Shown: one piece after another, positions 1-7,615 of the stretch
Layout of the letters: each line of letters starts with the position of its first letter
How positions within the stretch are numbered: the first letter of the stretch is position 1
DNA from: Bdellovibrio sp. CG22_combo_CG10-13_8_21_14_all_39_27
GTDB lineage: Bacteria > Bdellovibrionota > Bacteriovoracia > Bacteriovoracales > Bacteriovoracaceae
Assembly: GCA_002786715.1 (NCBI GenBank)
Contig: PCTW01000003.1
Coordinates: forward strand, 1-62,550
Length of the DNA: 62,550 nucleotides
Reading direction: 5' to 3'
Position numbers and translations under genes: made by a program
The notes under the pieces: generated by a model
What the model saw: the letters and a program-made list of their open reading frames with translations, nothing else
Database searches by the model: none
Told to the model about the DNA's origin: nothing

Positions 1-260
1 AAAATACTGGTGTCAATTGGTGTCAACGCGAGATCAAAGTTTAACAGTTACAATAGGTTGGAGATCGGCAGACTTCCCGACCATTTAAATTTCACGAACC
101 CTCGACCACCCCAATTATCTAATCACTCGATTTTACAGCATTTTAAATTTGGTTCGTTTGACATTTCACTTGATGGTGCAGACGGGGTATCGAACCATCT
201 TAAGTAGACTTCCAAAATTGAAAAAAAATGAGTTCTGTGTGATAAACTGACGTAACCTAA
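1..260. other. Unassigned left-end intergenic stretch
   Basis: I see no convincing gene here. A short tandem repeat GGTGTCAA occurs at 9-16 and 19-26. A 7-bp inverted repeat TGGTTCG (150-156) / CGAACCA (191-197) spans about 47 bases. The complement of 185-205 superficially resembles a tRNA T-arm plus 3' end, but the T-stem does not pair. The stretch could be a downstream region of the minus-strand sigma operon or an old insertion boundary. Confidence 0.3.
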
Positions 261-581
261 TTAAAGCCAGTCAGCTCCAACAGCGCGATCTGAAACGCCC
301 TCATCATTTAAAAAAAGAAACTCAATATATTCCTGAGAAGTCATCGTGACCGTTTTGTTCTGAGAATGAATCACCAAAGCAATCACCGTAGCTAGGGCCA
401 TGGAAGTGACTGCAACTGGGACTAAAGTAGGAAAGCGAAAATAATCCCAAAAGCTTTTCCTTTCCTCTTTGGCCGAGATCGCACTTTGAATCATGTCGAA
501 TTCGCTATGTGGAGCTGATGGAACTGCGTCGATCGATTTTTTGAGAAAGCGAGTCAATGCTTCTTCTTTTTCATCTTTCAT
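261..581 (-). CDS. Single-TM anti-sigma factor candidate
   Basis: The protein has 106 residues: a charged cytoplasmic N-terminus (1-49), one membrane segment (about 51-72) and a short C-terminal periplasmic tail. I recognise no catalytic motif. Its start overlaps the end of the ECF sigma gene by four bases (ATGA), so the two are almost certainly translationally coupled. The layout of a small one-TM protein directly behind an ECF sigma gene is the usual position of an anti-sigma factor, which would hold the sigma factor at the inner membrane. No zinc-binding HxxxCxxC motif is visible, so it is not a ZAS-type anti-sigma; a CnrY-like short anti-sigma is the closest known layout. The function is inferred from context. 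Confidence 0.65.
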   Translation of the reverse strand: MKDEKEEALTRFLKKSIDAVPSAPHSEFDMIQSAISAKEERKSFWDYFRFPTLVPVAVTSMALATVIALVIHSQNKTVTMTSQEYIEFLFLNDEGVSDRAVGADWL

Positions 582-1081
582 AAAACAATCTCCATTTTTT
601 TCATTAATTGTTGAAGTTCCTCTTTGGCGTAATGCAATTGCGATTTCACTGTTCCTTCACTCTCATCCAAACTTTCTGCGATTTCGGCAATCGAAAAGTC
701 GTGAAGATAATAAAGCACAATAACGTTTCGATGTTTTTCACTAACCTTCATCAACAGTTGAGCAACAGCATCTTTATCTTCTAATTGCTTTATCTCTTTA
801 TTGCTCGCTTCAAGTTCTTGGGCCTCTTCTGCTAAAAAATCTTCTTTCAAGCGCCCCTTCTTTCGATAAAAATCATAGATGCTATTCATTGTTATCTTCA
901 TCAACCAAGCCTTAACTTTTTCCTGATTTTGCAATGAATCTAATTTACCCCAGGCCTTAACAAAAACTTCCTGAGTGACATCGTGACATTGCTCATTATG
1001 AATATAAAAATAGACAACTGAGCGAACTAGCTTGTTGTATCTGTCATAAATAAGTTTGAAAAACTCTTTCTTATTCACCAT
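578..1081 (-). CDS. ECF-type RNA polymerase sigma factor
   Basis: The sequence is a sigma-70 family protein of the extracytoplasmic-function type with about 167 residues. Region 2 is visible around YFYIHNEQCHDVTQEVFVKA, and region 4 with its helix-turn-helix around HDFSIAEIAESLDESEGTVK. A longer reading could begin at 1114, but the internal ATG at 1081 (protein start MVNKKEFFKL) fits the family N-terminus better. That start overlaps the end of the upstream LTXXQ-like gene by 11 bases and overlaps the downstream membrane protein by four. The set periplasmic protein, sigma, anti-sigma matches CnrX-CnrH-CnrY-like systems. The regulon cannot be read from the sequence. Confidence 0.9.
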   Translation of the reverse strand: MVNKKEFFKLIYDRYNKLVRSVVYFYIHNEQCHDVTQEVFVKAWGKLDSLQNQEKVKAWLMKITMNSIYDFYRKKGRLKEDFLAEEAQELEASNKEIKQLEDKDAVAQLLMKVSEKHRNVIVLYYLHDFSIAEIAESLDESEGTVKSQLHYAKEELQQLMKKMEIVL

Positions 1082-1454
1082 CTGAGCAATACCCTGTATG
1101 CCCACGCAATTCACTATGAGATCCCTTCATCATCTTGAGATATTGCCTCTGCTCTGGAGGGAGAATCTTCCTCATCATTAAGATGTGATTGAATCTCAAA
1201 TCTTGATGCCGCCCCCTTAAATCTTTGAGTTTTTTAAATTCCTCATTGATCTTTTCCTCAGTGGCATCGCTTGCTAACAATTCATCCATTATTTGGACCT
1301 GTGCTTTAATCTGATTTTTCAACTCCTTGGCCTTCTCATTAAAATCAGATTTGATCTCTTTAACTTTATTAATGATCTCCTTCGGGACTTTTACCTCTTC
1401 AGAATGAGCTAAAAAGGTAAAAGCCATTAACAAAATTATCAAGAGCCATTTCAT
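1071..1454 (-). CDS. LTXXQ/CnrX/Spy-like periplasmic protein
   Basis: The N-terminus MKWLLIILLMAFTFLAHSEE is a signal peptide. The rest is almost all charged helix, with the segment ILPPEQRQYLKMM matching the LTxxQ signature of the CpxP/Spy/CnrX helical hairpin family. The C-terminus carries Met, two His and one Cys (MMKGSHSELRGHTGYC), which are possible metal ligands. I chose the ATG at 1454 rather than the GTG at 1463 because a GGAG ribosome-binding site lies eight bases before the ATG and overlaps the GTG. It is the first gene of a tight run with an ECF sigma factor and a one-TM protein. This suggests it senses metal or envelope stress and releases the sigma factor. The ligand is unknown. 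Confidence 0.7.
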   Translation of the reverse strand: MKWLLIILLMAFTFLAHSEEVKVPKEIINKVKEIKSDFNEKAKELKNQIKAQVQIMDELLASDATEEKINEEFKKLKDLRGRHQDLRFNHILMMRKILPPEQRQYLKMMKGSHSELRGHTGYCSDGE

Positions 1455-1471
1455 ATCTCGCACTCCAAAAT

Positions 1472-2041
1472 CTAGTTTGATAAATTTCTCTCAAATGCAC
1501 TGAGATGATTATAACTCGCATTCAACAAATTTTGATAGACAAGAGTGAGGTCAGCGGGAACATTTTGTAGCTCTCTCTGTAAATCGGCAATGTCGATCAA
1601 CTCAATGTCTCGCCCCACTTCTAAAGCGGCCTTCAACGAAGTACTGCCACGAGCGATCAACTGATTGTAGGTTGTCTGTAGCTCGTTATTATAAAAATAG
1701 CCAACTTGAGGACTGACACTAAAATTTAAATTGTATTTGATGACGAGCTGATTAACTGAGTCCATGTGCTTTTGTTCTGATCCCGAAATATTACTAAAAA
1801 CTTTCTGCCCATACATACTATTAAAAGTGAGATAGACATCTCTCGCCATTTTTTCTTCTTCAAGCATGTAAACAAGTCCATCTTCCTGAGCATCTGTTAA
1901 ATCTGCATTAGGTATTGAATTCAACTCAGTTAAAGAAATCGAGCTTTTCATTCCCTTTCCACCTCCCATTCCTTGTTCACCTGATTGGTTACAACTGGCG
2001 AGAAAAGTAAGAGCGATCATACCTAAAACTAGCTTTTTCAT
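1472..2041 (-). CDS. DUF2202 (ferritin-like) lipoprotein
   Basis: This is a lipoprotein of about 189 residues: MKKLVLGMIALTFLASC is a signal peptide with lipobox LASC. It is followed by a Gly/Met-rich linker (GMGGGKGM) and a DUF2202-type four-helix domain containing the conserved LxYMxEEEKMARDVY stretch. The Glu/His pattern (EEEKMARD, SEQKHMDSV) resembles ferritin-like helical bundles, so metal binding is plausible but unproven. The ATG at 2041 is preceded by GGAGG at normal spacing; an upstream extension to 2140 lacks such a site and would bury the signal peptide. It lies 17 bases upstream of the LTXXQ-like gene, so it is probably co-transcribed with the sigma module and may be a metal-binding partner. 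Confidence 0.75.
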   Translation of the reverse strand: MKKLVLGMIALTFLASCNQSGEQGMGGGKGMKSSISLTELNSIPNADLTDAQEDGLVYMLEEEKMARDVYLTFNSMYGQKVFSNISGSEQKHMDSVNQLVIKYNLNFSVSPQVGYFYNNELQTTYNQLIARGSTSLKAALEVGRDIELIDIADLQRELQNVPADLTLVYQNLLNASYNHLSAFERNLSN

Positions 2042-2169
2042 AAGAACCTCCGAATATTGATTTCTGATTAAAACCAACCAACGTCCAACTTTCACATGTA
2101 GACGCTCCCCGCTTCCAAAAGGTTCAAATCTTTCATACAAATCCCAAAATAGACTGCGAAAACAAATAG

Positions 2170-3186
2170 TTAGAAGAAGTATTGAACCAAGGCTTTGATG
2201 CCCTTTCCTTGAGTATTTTTGAGTAATGACCCGTCGAGAACTAAGCCATTTTTGAAATCGTAATTGACACCTAAGAATGATCGATACGAATCATCGTCGG
2301 TATTTTTGGTATAGAGAAGATAAACATTTGAATAAACCCAATTGAAAGGTTCTTTCTGTGTAACTTTCAAATAGTGAAACCGTCCATCTTGATGAGTATC
2401 GACGTACTCACCGACAATCGTTGTATCGATGATTGATTGATATCGAAATCCTAAAAGATAACTCTCTGAATTTGGCAATTTTCCATATTCACCGTGAACT
2501 TCAAGGCCTTCGACAAGATTGAGTGAAAGATCAGTGCCGTAACTATCCTTTGCTACGATTAAATCAAAATCAATATCCCAAATCAAAAGATAAATTTTTG
2601 CTCCGTAATTGCTTTGCGCACCTTCTGAAAACAAGTAATCGTTATCTTTTGTTCTTGGTGCTCCCAAAACCGTCAAAGTATAGTTTTTTATAGCACTATC
2701 CGCTAGCGATTTTGTCATTTGAGCTTCTCCCATCCAAAATCCTTCTCTTGCGAGCTCTGGAAAAATGGGATCTTTTTGTCGCTCAAAAAAGGCCAGAGAA
2801 TTATAGGAATAGCCCTTCCCCCAACGCTCAACTTTCTTTCCCACTTCAAGTGAAAAACGTTCCTCTCCAAAAGTCTGGGTTAAGGAATTCAGAACAAAAT
2901 GAGACGATGACTCTTTGGTTATGCTATCTGTTTTGTAATAGATCGATAAATCATTGTGGATATCAAAAACATATTTATCAATATCGGTCTGTAAATTGAA
3001 CTCATTCAAAGATGTTTGTTTATCTCTCACCGAAGTATCGAGAAAAGTATAGTCGATGCGAGCGTAACCTTTAAATTCGATAGTTTTTTTTTCGAAGGAC
3101 TCAACGTCAAATCCAAGGTCGTCATATTCACCTGAATATGCCACTGACGAGAACAAAATGAGTGCGAAATTAAAGAGGTAAATCAC
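2170..3186 (-). CDS. Outer-membrane beta-barrel protein of ABC export operon
   Basis: The protein has 338 residues. After a signal peptide (about 1-18, cut near AYSGEYDD) it shows alternating hydrophobic/polar strands with aromatic girdle residues and ends in a terminal Phe (LVQYFF), as outer-membrane barrels do. It starts four bases inside the LolA-like gene and is the fourth gene of the ATPase-permease-LolA-like-barrel run. In known operons of this kind (ATPase, FtsX permease, outer membrane lipoprotein-sorting protein, barrel) the barrel gene is usually annotated as DUF1302-like or hypothetical. It may accept substrate or lipoprotein from the LolA-like carrier. The substrate is not evident. 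Confidence 0.65.
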   Translation of the reverse strand: MIYLFNFALILFSSVAYSGEYDDLGFDVESFEKKTIEFKGYARIDYTFLDTSVRDKQTSLNEFNLQTDIDKYVFDIHNDLSIYYKTDSITKESSSHFVLNSLTQTFGEERFSLEVGKKVERWGKGYSYNSLAFFERQKDPIFPELAREGFWMGEAQMTKSLADSAIKNYTLTVLGAPRTKDNDYLFSEGAQSNYGAKIYLLIWDIDFDLIVAKDSYGTDLSLNLVEGLEVHGEYGKLPNSESYLLGFRYQSIIDTTIVGEYVDTHQDGRFHYLKVTQKEPFNWVYSNVYLLYTKNTDDDSYRSFLGVNYDFKNGLVLDGSLLKNTQGKGIKALVQYFF

Positions 3187-3896
3187 TGTCTGATATCACC
3201 TAATTTGCCCATGTATTCCATCGTGAAAACTTCATCTTTGAATTCACGCTTCTTCATTTTTGCAAAAATCATGACACTTTTGAAACCTTTCTGAAGCTGA
3301 CTTGTGGTCTCCAAAACAGAAGGGCGTTTAAAATCTCCGAAATCTTTAGGATCTAAGTACCGAATTGTTTTCAAAGTAATACCATTGGCAATGCAATCAA
3401 TTTCGATTGGGAATAAACTCGACTTCTCAACCTTCATTTTTAGTTTTTCGTAAGTCACTGTTTCATTCTTTGCTTTCAGCTCAAGAAAATAATAAGTTTT
3501 ATCTTCTGTCTGCTTCTCGATCTGATACTCCTCTGAAAAATCGAGTCTCATAATATCGGCGTTATTAAAGACACCACCCGTTACACTTTGCATTGAGGAT
3601 ATTCTTAAAGGCTTCGCAACACCAGGAATATAGAGCCACATATTGTCGACCAATCTCAAAGTCGCTCTCCCCTTATCACTTGCGGGTGACATAAAAAGAG
3701 ATGCAACTTTGTCCTTACCTTTCTTGAGCATGTACAAAACAAATTCTTTTTTAGTACCATCAGGCTCAATATTAATGAGCTTGCGATAACTCTCATATGA
3801 GTCAGGCTGGAGCTTTTTATCAATATCCTCGAGGAGATTTGTCTTGGCGTGAACACCATTTGATAAAAATATAAAAACTAGAAATACGACTTTCAT
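3183..3896 (-). CDS. LolA-like outer-membrane lipoprotein-sorting protein
   Basis: A signal peptide (MKVVFLVFIFLSNGVHA) is followed by a 220-residue LolA-like fold domain. Characteristic segments are SLFMSPASDKGRATLRL, NMWLYIPGVAKPLRIS and SVTGGVFNNADIMRLDF, which match the family usually annotated 'outer membrane lipoprotein-sorting protein'. The gene begins one base after the FtsX-like permease and overlaps the barrel gene. It therefore probably receives a hydrophobic substrate extracted by the permease at the inner membrane and carries it across the periplasm. It is not the housekeeping LolA, whose sequence is shorter and different. Confidence 0.8.
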   Translation of the reverse strand: MKVVFLVFIFLSNGVHAKTNLLEDIDKKLQPDSYESYRKLINIEPDGTKKEFVLYMLKKGKDKVASLFMSPASDKGRATLRLVDNMWLYIPGVAKPLRISSMQSVTGGVFNNADIMRLDFSEEYQIEKQTEDKTYYFLELKAKNETVTYEKLKMKVEKSSLFPIEIDCIANGITLKTIRYLDPKDFGDFKRPSVLETTSQLQKGFKSVMIFAKMKKREFKDEVFTMEYMGKLGDIRQ

Positions 3897-3897
3897 C

Positions 3898-5109
3898 TTA
3901 ACTCCTCAATGCTTCAACAGGATTCATTCGCGCCGCTTTTAAAGCGGGATATAGCGATGCCAATGCAGAAATGACGACGACTAATAAAGTCACAAGGACA
4001 ACGGTTCCCCCCATAAGAACAGGGCTTAGCACAATCGCCTCTTGTCGACCAAAAGCAAAGTTAATATCGCCAATGCCAAAAACGACAAGCGATGAAATCG
4101 TGACACCAACGATCGTTCCAACAAATCCCAAAATAATTCCCTCGAAGATAAAAGTTGAAGCGATAAATGATGAAGGCGTTCCAATGGCCGAAAGCGTACC
4201 GATTTCTTTGATCCTTTCATAGATACTCATAATCATGACATTGAGGATCGAAATGAGAACAATGGACACCAAGATGAATTGAACAGAAATACTCATCACA
4301 TCCAACATATCTGATATACTTGTAAACGGACTCAGCTTTTCCCAAGTATGCACTTCCAATTTATCTTGGGCAATCACAGGATTTCCTTTGATACTTTTAG
4401 CGGTTGCATGCAGTTCGCTTAATCTTTTGAGTCTAAGAACAATTTCATTTACTTCTCTGCCCTTAATTCTCAAAAGTTTCCTCGCATCATTGATATGAAT
4501 ATAACCGTCTCTTCCTCCAGGTCCCGAAATGATACCCAAAACGCCGGCTACTTTAAAATTGATCGCGTTCATAGAGCCAGCCTGATTTGTTGCCACCAAT
4601 ACAATGGGATCACCCACTTTGAGGTTCATCCCTTTTGAGACGACTTCAGGGATCACGACTTCCCCTTCCTTGATTTCAGAAGTTCCAGACAAGATTCGAC
4701 TTTTGAGCAGAGGCAAAGTCCTATGCTCACTTTCTGGCTCAATGCCGTTTAATCGTACATTTGTTGAATTTTCGTAATTGCTCAGAAGAGCAGAAAGTTT
4801 CAAGCGATATGAATAATTTTCTATCGATTTACTTTCAGTAATGATTTTTTCAATCACCTGCAATTGTTCTTCTTTAAGGTTTTTATCAAGCGGCATATTA
4901 TCCAGACTTTCAACATAGCCGAGATGATGAATTTGAACATGGCCAAGCATACTATCGGTAATTTGGCTCACCATGTATGATTTAAAACTGCCTGAGAATG
5001 CACCAAACAAAAGGACAAATGCCACCCCCACGGCAATTAAAGAGATCGTTAATGCAGATCTTCTCTTCGACCTTAGCAAGGTTCGATATGCAATTTTTAA
5101 GCTTTTCAT
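3898..5109 (-). CDS. FtsX-family ABC transporter permease (LolC/MacB-like)
   Basis: This permease has 403 residues and the FtsX/MacB topology: one N-terminal TM (about 20-42), a periplasmic domain of about 230 residues with beta-rich MacB_PCD character, then three C-terminal TMs. The C-terminal helices contain the FtsX-family segment YERIKEIGTLSAIGTPSSF, and the end matches LYPALKAARMNPVEALR. It overlaps the ATPase gene by four bases, so the two form an obligate pair. Family members use mechanotransmission to push or extract substrates (lipoproteins, peptides) from the inner membrane. The neighbouring LolA-like protein and barrel favour a LolCDE-like extraction role. Confidence 0.9.
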   Translation of the reverse strand: MKSLKIAYRTLLRSKRRSALTISLIAVGVAFVLLFGAFSGSFKSYMVSQITDSMLGHVQIHHLGYVESLDNMPLDKNLKEEQLQVIEKIITESKSIENYSYRLKLSALLSNYENSTNVRLNGIEPESEHRTLPLLKSRILSGTSEIKEGEVVIPEVVSKGMNLKVGDPIVLVATNQAGSMNAINFKVAGVLGIISGPGGRDGYIHINDARKLLRIKGREVNEIVLRLKRLSELHATAKSIKGNPVIAQDKLEVHTWEKLSPFTSISDMLDVMSISVQFILVSIVLISILNVMIMSIYERIKEIGTLSAIGTPSSFIASTFIFEGIILGFVGTIVGVTISSLVVFGIGDINFAFGRQEAIVLSPVLMGGTVVLVTLLVVVISALASLYPALKAARMNPVEALRS

Positions 5110-5786
5110 TTCATTTCCTTCGTATCTTTGACGATCGCTCCGTCTTGTAACGTGACGATTCTTTCTGCAACTCTCATAATTTTTTCATCATGAGTTGAAA
5201 AAATAAATGTCGTCTTAAATTTCTTTTGCATCATTTTCATGAGCTCTAAAACTTTTTGAGCTGAGAGACTGTCCAAATTAGCGGTAGGTTCATCGGCCAA
5301 AATAATCTGAGGCTCAACCACAAGGGCCCTTGCAACGGCCACTCTCTGCTTTTGTCCCCCGCTAAGCTGATCCGGATATTTATCAATTTGCTCACTCATT
5401 CCAATGGCATCCAAAATCGATTCAACTTTCGCACGCGTATTTTTTTGTTTTAAAATGGTTGATAGTGGGAATTCAATATTTTCAAATACAGTAAATGACT
5501 CAATCAAGTTAAAGTCTTGGAAAATAAATCCCAAGTGTTCAGCTCGAAAGCGAGAGCTCTCCTTATTTGTCAGCTTAGTCACGTCTGTCCCATCAATAAG
5601 AATTTGTCCTTGATCTGGTCGATCCAAGCAACCAATTAAATTAAGCAAAGTACTTTTGCCACTCCCACTTGGCCCGACAATCGCCATGAATTCCCCTTGA
5701 TCAACATTCAGATCAAGTTCTTTGATGATGGTTGTAGTGATTTCTCCAACTTTATAACTTTTATTAAGCTGCTTAATACTAATCAT
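5106..5786 (-). CDS. ABC transporter ATP-binding protein (LolD/MacB type)
   Basis: The 226-residue ATPase is complete, with Walker A GPSGSGKST (38-46), Q-loop FIFQD, signature LSGGQ (141-145), Walker B ILADEP (162-167) and H-loop STHD near 199. The sequence ALVVEPQIILADEPTANLD is typical of the LolD/MacB/FtsE group. The ATG is preceded by GAGGAA. It heads the leftward four-gene run and overlaps the permease gene, so it energises the FtsX-like permease. Confidence 0.93.
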   Translation of the reverse strand: MISIKQLNKSYKVGEITTTIIKELDLNVDQGEFMAIVGPSGSGKSTLLNLIGCLDRPDQGQILIDGTDVTKLTNKESSRFRAEHLGFIFQDFNLIESFTVFENIEFPLSTILKQKNTRAKVESILDAIGMSEQIDKYPDQLSGGQKQRVAVARALVVEPQIILADEPTANLDSLSAQKVLELMKMMQKKFKTTFIFSTHDEKIMRVAERIVTLQDGAIVKDTKEMK

Positions 5787-5812
5787 GCTTCCTCTAGATA
5801 TTGATAATTTTT

Positions 5813-5845
5813 AATAAAGTTTTAGCAGCTCCTTTTTGTTGCTGC
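5813..5845 (-). terminator. Weak hairpin downstream of the small TM gene
   Basis: On the minus strand GCAGC (5845-5841) can pair with GCTGC (5829-5825) and is followed by TAAAACTTTATT. The stem is only five base pairs and the T-tract is interrupted, so this is a weak candidate terminator separating the 5903-6067 gene from the ABC operon. Confidence 0.3.
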
Positions 5846-5902
5846 AAGTTAAATGAACAGTTAACGATCATACAATCGAGGAACACACGAATTTCAAAAA
5901 TA

Positions 5903-6067
5903 TTAGTCTTTATTTTTAGTTGAGACCTTTTTTATTAAAGCAGAACTAAACCCCTGATCCAACTTTTTGATGGTTTCAACCTTGAACTCTTTGATCAAGC
6001 TTGGAGCAATATAGCTTCCCGATACCAGCAAAATAATGGCCGCTACTATTTCTGCGACTGCTTTCAT
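5903..6067 (-). CDS. Small single-TM protein
   Basis: The protein has 54 residues starting MKAVAEIVAAIILLVSG, with one hydrophobic helix at 5-22 and a basic C-terminus ending KKVSTKNKD. The ATG at 6067 has a strong AGGAGG site. The start codon overlaps the stop of the recombinase-like reading frame upstream (ATGA), so it seems to be translated after that frame. I recognise no family. Confidence 0.55.
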   Translation of the reverse strand: MKAVAEIVAAIILLVSGSYIAPSLIKEFKVETIKKLDQGFSSALIKKVSTKNKD

Positions 6068-6261
6068 TTTTCTTCCTCCTGTTGACGACGGACAATAGCT
6101 GTTACTACGGACTTGTCCCACTTCCCACCTTTTTTACTTTTAATTTTTTTATCGTTTAAGTGTTTAGCGATTTGACGAAATGATTGGCCATCTTCACAGA
6201 GTCGGTTACAGCCACGATTTGCCTCATATAGAGAAGCCCAAAACGAGGTAAAGCTTCTTAA
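6064..6261 (-). pseudogene. Recombinase-domain-like frame without a usual start
   Basis: An open frame of 65 codons on the minus strand reads as the DNA-binding 'recombinase' domain of serine recombinases. The core segment is GQSFRQIAKHLNDKKIKSKK, followed by GGKWDKSVVTAIVRR, the familiar 'RqIAkeLNekgiktkrGgkW..stV..il' pattern. No ATG, GTG, TTG or CTG lies in frame between the upstream TAA (6264-6262) and the domain, so either the 5' end is lost or frameshifted, or an unusual start is used. Its TGA overlaps the ATG of the next gene. It could be a remnant of a resolvase or a small stand-alone HTH protein. Confidence 0.45.
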
Positions 6262-6364
6262 TTATTCCGTAATTTTCCGCTGGCGTATTGAAAAAAGGTG
6301 TAATAAAAACAGAGATACAACTAGTGTTGGGGAGCGGTTCGTTTAGCGTTGCGGTTGCCCGACC

Positions 6365-6407
6365 ATCTATAAAAAAAAAGAACCGAAGGGTTCCTTTTTT
6401 TATAGAT
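6365..6407. terminator. Bidirectional rho-independent terminator
   Basis: The inner stem GAACC-gaag-GGTTC is flanked by an A-tract on the left and a T-tract on the right, and the outer ATCTATA/TATAGAT arms are also complementary. The element works equally well on both strands. It sits between two divergent coding blocks rather than behind one, so it probably ends a short non-coding or leader transcript. Confidence 0.8.
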
Positions 6408-6534
6408 AGTCTGGACTTACTGAATTAGTCCTGCGACCCGAAAGGGGCGATGGTGACGAGCAGGATGCGAGAAATGCAGGCGTAAGCAGGAGCGATCGCC
6501 GGCACAATTTCAAAGAGAAATGAAGAGGAAATAA
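6408..6534. other. GC-richer intergenic segment with inverted repeats
   Basis: This stretch between the terminator and the deacetylase gene contains GGCGAT (6446-6451) complementary to ATCGCC near 6495-6500, three GCAGG motifs and a CCTGC that can pair with any of them. Alternative stems are therefore possible. The last 15 bases carry the GAGGAA ribosome-binding site of the next gene. I could not match it to a known riboswitch class. It may be a leader RNA of the deacetylase gene or a minus-strand RNA ending at the terminator to its left. Confidence 0.3.
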
Positions 6535-7428
6535 ATGATTAAACTATCTCTAATATTTTTTTGGATATCTCACGCGCTTTGGGCCGCTGATTTTAGCATT
6601 ACGATGGATGATCCAAATCTTTATAACACTCCCCTTTTCACGCCTCTTGAGAGAGATTTTAAAATTCTTAAACAGCTCGATCAAAATAAAATCAAAGCCG
6701 CTCTCTTTGTATGCGGAAAAAGAGTTGATTCTCAAGACGGAATTGAACTCTTAAAGAGATGGGATGCAAAAAGGCATCTCATTGGCAATCACACCTATTC
6801 TCATCCCTACTATCATAGCTCTGCCCTGTCTTTTGAGGACTTTGCTAAAGATTTTTTAAAAGTTGAACCTCAGATTTCGCACTTAACTCATTTCACAAGA
6901 GTGTTTCGTTTTCCCTTTTTAAAGTCAGGCAATACCGTTGAAAAAAGAAACAAAATAAGAGAGTTATTAAGAGACAAAGGCTATCGCCATGGCTATGTGA
7001 CGATAGATGCTTCCGATTGGTATATATCAGAGCGACTTGAATCAAAGCTAAAGCAAAACCCCAATTTTAAGATCGCAGGTTATAAAGATTTTTATCTTCA
7101 ACATATGTGGGATCGAGCACAGTACTACGATGGCCTTGCTCAAAAGGTTTTAGGGCGCTCTCCAAAACATACAATGCTTATTCATCACAATCTGTTAAAT
7201 GCACTTTTTTTGAATGACCTTATTCAATTTTTCAAGCAAAAAGGATGGAACTTAATCGATGCAGAAGAAGCACTTAGGGATCCTCTTTTTTCTTTAGAGC
7301 CTGACAATTTGCCATCAGGAGAAGGAATTATTTGGGCACTGGCCAAAGAAAAAAAGATCGCGGGTCTTCGCTACCCAGCAGAAGATAGCGTGTACGAAGA
7401 AGAAAGAATGAATCAACTAGGCCTATAA
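6535..7428 (+). CDS. Secreted polysaccharide deacetylase (NodB domain)
   Basis: The protein has 297 residues. A signal peptide (about 1-17, cut after LWA) is followed by the NodB-homology catalytic domain. Motif 1 reads SITMDDP (normally TFDDG), with its two Asp residues present, and motif 2 HTYSHPYYH supplies the metal-binding histidines. Later segments RVFRFPFLKSG and HTMLIHHN correspond to motifs 3 and 5. Members are Zn-dependent N- or O-deacetylases acting on peptidoglycan, chitin or other polysaccharides. In a predatory lineage peptidoglycan deacetylation of prey wall is a known use of this fold, but nothing here proves the substrate. The ATG is preceded by GAGGAA. Confidence 0.85.
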   Translation: MIKLSLIFFWISHALWAADFSITMDDPNLYNTPLFTPLERDFKILKQLDQNKIKAALFVCGKRVDSQDGIELLKRWDAKRHLIGNHTYSHPYYHSSALSFEDFAKDFLKVEPQISHLTHFTRVFRFPFLKSGNTVEKRNKIRELLRDKGYRHGYVTIDASDWYISERLESKLKQNPNFKIAGYKDFYLQHMWDRAQYYDGLAQKVLGRSPKHTMLIHHNLLNALFLNDLIQFFKQKGWNLIDAEEALRDPLFSLEPDNLPSGEGIIWALAKEKKIAGLRYPAEDSVYEEERMNQLGL

Positions 7429-7615
7429 GCAGCAAACTTGTCGCCAAGCTGAAAGCAATTTCAATGGACATATCAAACTTCAGACCTCAAAATGGGAATG
7501 AAAAATGGCAAGTTGAATATTTTTATAGCTCACAATAAATCTCTTTTAGAACAACTTTCCATGTGGCATCGAAGTTTTAATTTTAGAAAGAATTAAATTT
7601 AGAGGAAGCATAATC

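Noticed and set aside
150-205. tRNA-like 3' end on the minus strand (GGTTCGATACCCC...CACCA)
   Set aside because: The T-stem does not pair, the acceptor is out of register with CCA, and no anticodon arm is visible.
10-207. 65-codon plus-strand frame at the left end
   Set aside because: No ribosome-binding site, no family, and composition unlike the neighbouring genes; it looks like chance.
6440-6500. Resemblance of GGCGATGGTGAC to the start of the fluoride riboswitch
   Set aside because: The downstream conserved part with CTGATG and the pseudoknot partner is missing.
7492-7596. 34-codon plus-strand frame (MGMKNGKL...) between two genes
   Set aside because: No clear ribosome-binding site and no recognisable sequence; too short to support.
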